NCBI GenBank assembly: GCA_003427395.1
Contig: BFEA01000397.1
Span: forward strand, 1,356,485 to 1,384,323
Direction of reading: 5' to 3'
Length of the DNA stretch: 27,839 bases
Source: Chara braunii
Taxonomy: Eukaryota; Streptophyta; Charophyceae; Charales; Characeae
Below the pieces are notes generated by a model. It saw only the letters and a list, made by a program, of their open reading frames with translations. It had not been told where the DNA came from and made no database searches. The translations under genes were made by a program, and so were the position numbers. This document shows, in pieces, positions 25,733 through 27,839 of the stretch. Numbering within the stretch: position 1 is the first letter of the stretch; every line of letters begins with the position of its first letter.

Positions 25733-25932
25733 TTAAAAAAAAACGAAAAGAAAAAAAGAAAAAATGTGGGGATGTAGAGCTTTTTGTGCTCTAGACCCCC
25801 ATATTTATTTATTTATTTATTTTGGTCATTTTTATATTTTAAAAAAAATAAAAATCATTAAAACACAAAAAAAAAATAATAATAAAGAAATAAAAATTGA
25901 TTGATTGATTGATTGTTGATTAAAAAATCGAG
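25733..25932. repeat. AT-rich tract with (TTTA)n and (ATTG)n
   Basis: Contains A runs, TTTATTTATTTATTTATTTT and ATTGATTGATTGATTG. AATAAA and AATAAT words are frequent but there is no adjacent gene to assign them to. 25933-26045 shows nothing. Confidence 0.8.
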
Positions 25933-26043
25933 AATGTATCCAACCCTGCTTTAGGGCTGGGTGGGGATGCGTTGTATTCAAGGGATGTCTGAAGTGGATT
26001 TAGTAGTTAGAACTCAAACATGACTGCTCACTAGTTACCTCAC

Positions 26044-26047
<4 letters not shown>

Positions 26048-26136
<89 letters not shown>
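26048..26136. repeat. (CT)n(TG)n microsatellite
   Basis: About 37 CT units then about 7 TG units. Shorter GTGTGT arrays follow at 26180-26212. No gene is seen in 26137-26845. Confidence 0.95.
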
Positions 26137-26854
26137 TTTTGTGTGCTTTGCAACCAGCGCTTCATTTTTGGAATCAGAGTGTGTGTGTGTGTGTCTAAGA
26201 GTGTGTGTGTGTGCGCGCCCGCGAGTGTTACATGCCCAGTTGGGCTATGTGTTCAGCCAAGGATCCGCAATGTGATAAAAAGGACTGAATGGACAATGTA
26301 CTGTTAGTGAAACATCAACAGACAATGTACATCCCGATACATGAAAAATGGCATTTAATAGCACAGCGGACGACTTTGAGATAAGTCCTGACCTGACCTG
26401 GACTGTCGCGACATCCCATCATACATCACACTTATGAGCAGAAGAGGAGGGACGGTCCCTCCCTTTACAAGCACATGGGGAGATACCACGGATGAGAGAT
26501 GGAGGCGGAGGAAGGACGAAGATGGAGGCGGGGGGGAAGACCAAGCTCGCAATAGCGGAGTCCAAAATAGTCCCTTGCCGATGTCCAAACAATGCCTGCC
26601 TAAAAAATGTTCAATCAGATCCTGGGCCACATGCCCATTGCAACCTCTGCCTGTACCCTCTGTAAGTATCCACTCTCACTCTCGTAGTCTGCTGGTACAG
26701 TGAGGTCAGGTAGCGAGAGGGTAAGGGAGAGATGGTGGACTGAGAAGAGGAAGAAGAAGAACTCTCTCTATCTCTCTCTCTCTTCCAAGTGCCAGGTACT
26801 GACCTGTGATGATGGTGCTGTGCTGCAGGTACCTCTATGGCGAACTGGAGCTAT

Positions 26855-27301
26855 GGGATAATTGGTAGAAGGAGCCCACACCAAAACCTTTTCCGTTTTG
26901 GCCGCCCAAAAGCGGTTTGGTACTACCTGCCCAAACGTTTTCAGCCTGGGTGAAAGGCGCCTTCGCGCCTGGCCACATCACCCTGCGCCTGTTTTTACCG
27001 GTTCAGGAATTTGGCGCTGTTTTTGGGCCAGATTCATGAGCCGGTAGGGCCCTTCTTTTTCAAAATACCATACGTGGGCCTCATTCTGTACTTCACCGGT
27101 ACCACCCTCGGCCTCTTTCACATCAAAATGAATTTGGCGCTGTTGTGCGCCAGATTCGCCAGATTCATGATCTGGTAGGGCCCTTGAAGTGACGCGTGGG
27201 CCTGTAGTACCCCACATGGAAGTCATTGGGCCGGTAGTACCAAACGGCCGTCGGCCAAAATCGAAAAGGTTTTGGCGTGGGCTCCTTCTACCAATTATCC
27301 C
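26855..27301. mobile_element. Mutator-type MITE with ~70-bp TIRs and 9-bp target duplication
   Basis: The left end reads GGGATAATTGGTAGAAGGAG then CCCACACCAAAACCTTTTC. The right end is its reverse complement with a few mismatches over about 70 bp. The insert is flanked by TGGAGCTAT on both sides (26846-26854 and 27302-27310). A 9-bp duplication with long TIRs is the hallmark of Mutator-like elements. The 447-bp interior has repeated blocks (GGCGCTGTT, CCGGTAGGGCCC) but no transposase, so it is non-autonomous. The sharp TIRs and intact duplication imply recent insertion. Confidence 0.9.
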
Positions 27302-27545
27302 TGGAGCTATGGTGCTGCAGGTAAGTCTCCCTGGGCTCCGCCCAATCTCTGTCTCCCTCCAACGCTACTCTGCCTCCTTCTAGCGCCCAGCGCTGAAGAT
27401 TATAGCTAACGTTACCACTACTACTGCAGCGCTCCTCCAAAGTGCTGCTGCCGAATGCTGGAGACTACTCCCTGCCTGTAAAAGTGCACGTCGAGTACCA
27501 GGGCAGTCTCTTCTGTGTCTCAACCTGTAGGGCGGGCTAGTCTTA

Positions 27546-27660
27546 TATAGTGCTGGTCCGCCCAGGAGGCTGCTCTTGCCAATGCCTGAACGTGCTAGCC
27601 CCTGAGGAAGCTTCCGGGTAGGTCACTCCTGCCAATGTCCGAATGTGCTTGTTTAAGGGC
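27546..27660. repeat. Two diverged ~65-bp tandem units
   Basis: CTTGCCAATGCCTGAACGTGCT and CCTGCCAATGTCCGAATGTGCT blocks are repeated with nearby TCCG and AGG words. Origin unknown. Confidence 0.5.
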
Positions 27661-27676
27661 AGGTCAGTCTGACGAG

Positions 27677-27839
27677 GGCCCGAGAATAGCCCTCAGTTTC
27701 AGGCTGAAAAGGCTCAGGTCTTTCTTTTAGGCTGAAACGATACAGGGCCTGTGGGCCCCGGTTGTCAGGCTTTCGGGCTGAACCGTCATGGGGCCTATAG
27801 GCCCGGAAATAGCCCTCAGTTTCAGGCTGAAAAGGCTCA
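27677..27839. repeat. 123-bp-period tandem repeat running off the window
   Basis: ATAGCCCTCAGTTTCAGGCT then GAAAAGGCTCA occurs at 27686 and again at 27809 (period 123 bp). The second copy is cut by the window end. GGCTGAA and GGGCCT words recur inside the unit. Confidence 0.8.

Noticed and set aside
1-27839. CRISPR array or prokaryotic operon
   Set aside because: The regularly spaced repeats are tandem minisatellites without unique spacers. There are no Shine-Dalgarno-led gene clusters, and the repeats, SINEs and U6 copy are eukaryotic.

Overview
This window looks like nuclear DNA from a repeat-rich eukaryote. It has long microsatellites, poly(A)-tailed tRNA-derived SINEs, a U6 snRNA retrocopy, a non-LTR reverse-transcriptase remnant with a plant-type zf-RVT domain, many short inverted-repeat elements (MITEs) and one assembly gap. 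No bacterial-style gene clusters are visible. A streptophyte/charophyte alga (Chara-like) fits best, but that is inference from repeat style and gene content and cannot be confirmed here.

Layout. 1-530: (CT)n/(CA)n microsatellites with a MITE inside one of them. 1000-2260: piled MITEs plus a tRNA-derived SINE. 3012-4280 (minus): the only intact, convincing protein gene, a 422-aa secreted right-handed beta-helix protein with Pmp-like FxxN...GGA repeats and a TATA box about 120 bp upstream. 4470-7080: MITEs, tandem repeats and a second SINE family. 7100-16700: mostly repeats, low-complexity DNA and an N gap (10440-10774), with only weak hints of coding sequence. 16701-16833 (minus): U6 snRNA retrocopy with a poly(A) tail. 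16897-18497 (minus) and 23312-24937 (plus): two divergently oriented (head-to-head) paralogues encoding secreted proteins made almost entirely of LDL-receptor class A (LDLa) modules. Both have broken reading frames. Between them are a SINE, a foldback element, a 5'-truncated LINE and further SINEs. 24880-27839: TA-rich DNA, MITEs including a 445-bp element with 9-bp target-site duplications, microsatellites and a tandem repeat running off the window.

How the parts relate. The three protein loci all encode exported, cysteine-rich or beta-helical extracellular proteins, so an extracellular or cell-surface role is the common theme. No pathway or operon-like logic is visible. The two LDLa copies carry different lesions: +2 nt, -41 nt and a 32-bp tandem duplication in the minus copy; an in-frame TGA, a lost cysteine and a disrupted last module in the plus copy. 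They look like decaying members of a larger family. The rest of the window is a dense record of transposition. Its most unusual feature is a group of MITEs that share near-identical outer termini but each carry a different, heavily reiterated internal word.
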